NCBI GenBank assembly: GCA_964417895.1
Contig: CAYQJS010000084.1
Coordinates: 1-14,899, forward strand
Source of the DNA: CAYQJS01 sp964417895
Lineage (GTDB): Bacteria; Chloroflexota; UBA6077; SHYK01
DNA length: 14,899 nucleotides
Reading direction: 5' to 3'
In this document: one piece after another, positions 14,800 to 14,899 of the stretch
Position numbering within the stretch: position 1 is the stretch's first letter
Layout of the letters: every line of letters starts with the position of its first letter
The notes under the pieces: generated by a model
Told to the model about the DNA's origin: nothing
What the model saw: the letters and a program-made list of their open reading frames with translations, nothing else
The model's database searches: none
Position numbers and translations under genes: made by a program

Positions 14800-14828
14800 C
14801 TTATATCCCGCCGGCGTCCGCGTGTCAA
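14800..14828 (-). promoter_or_regulatory. Sigma-70-type promoter of the cupin-cupin-eutA operon
   Basis: On the minus strand TTGACA (14828-14823) is followed by a 17-base spacer and TATAAG (14805-14800). The -35 is a perfect consensus and the -10 differs only in its last base. It lies 47 bases upstream of the bicupin copy 2 start codon and is the best promoter in the window. Confidence 0.75.
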
Positions 14829-14850
14829 ACGAAGCGACGCCGCACTGTGG

Positions 14851-14899
14851 GCCAAAAGTGATTCTGTCCTCCCCTAAGCCAAAAGTGATTTTGTCCTCC
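14851..14899. repeat. Two 22-base direct repeats at the window edge
   Basis: GCCAAAAGTGATTCTGTCCT plus CC at 14851-14872 recurs with one change (TTTTG for TTCTG) at 14878-14899, separated by 5 bases. Motifs like this recur at the ends of some insertion sequences, for example in IS21-type elements, so a mobile element may begin just outside the window. No transposase is visible. Confidence 0.6.

Overview
This is a GC-rich bacterial window with long, well-separated genes, lipoprotein signal peptides, canonical Shine-Dalgarno sequences and many intergenic palindromes. The repeat styles, such as TGTCA-CCTGAG inverted repeats and CCCTCTCCC/GGGAGAGGG palindromes, suggest a soil or water bacterium, possibly Chloroflexota or a similarly GC-rich phylum. 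That placement is inference; nothing here fixes the taxonomy. I see no rRNA, tRNA, CRISPR array or complete insertion sequence.

Left block, + strand (about 1-5281). After an inverted repeat comes a molybdopterin oxidoreductase of the FdhF/YdeP family, split by a +1 frameshift near 1841-1847. Next is fdhD, the sulfurtransferase that activates such enzymes, and then a lipoprotein solute-binding protein of the peptide/nickel family. Compound G/C palindromes fill the gaps before fdhD and before the binding protein. The one before fdhD places a G-quadruplex-type tract exactly where its ribosome-binding site should be.

Middle block (5330-10546). On the minus strand a class II Fic AMP-transferase with a DNA-binding-like C-terminus is followed, 4 bases after its stop, by an NMT1/THI5-like binding protein without a signal peptide. 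Fic diverges from a + strand D-2-hydroxyacid dehydrogenase. Between them lie two tandem 48-base units that each contain promoter-like elements. A lipoprotein L,D-transpeptidase with Ig-like domains follows; its reading frame runs open through another palindromic repeat.

Right block, minus strand (14828 down to 10549). A strong sigma-70-type promoter (TTGACA, 17-base spacer, TATAAG) drives two tandem paralogous bicupin genes and then a eutA-like gene. EutA is the reactivating chaperone of B12-dependent ethanolamine ammonia-lyase, but no lyase gene is present. Similar bicupins are, as I recall, often labelled 'ethanolamine ammonia lyase-activating protein'. The cupin-cupin-EutA operon is the best candidate here for an incompletely described system. 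The spacer between the cupin genes is packed with 14-base tandem repeats and a nested 94-base palindrome. The right edge carries two 22-base direct repeats that may be the end of a mobile element.
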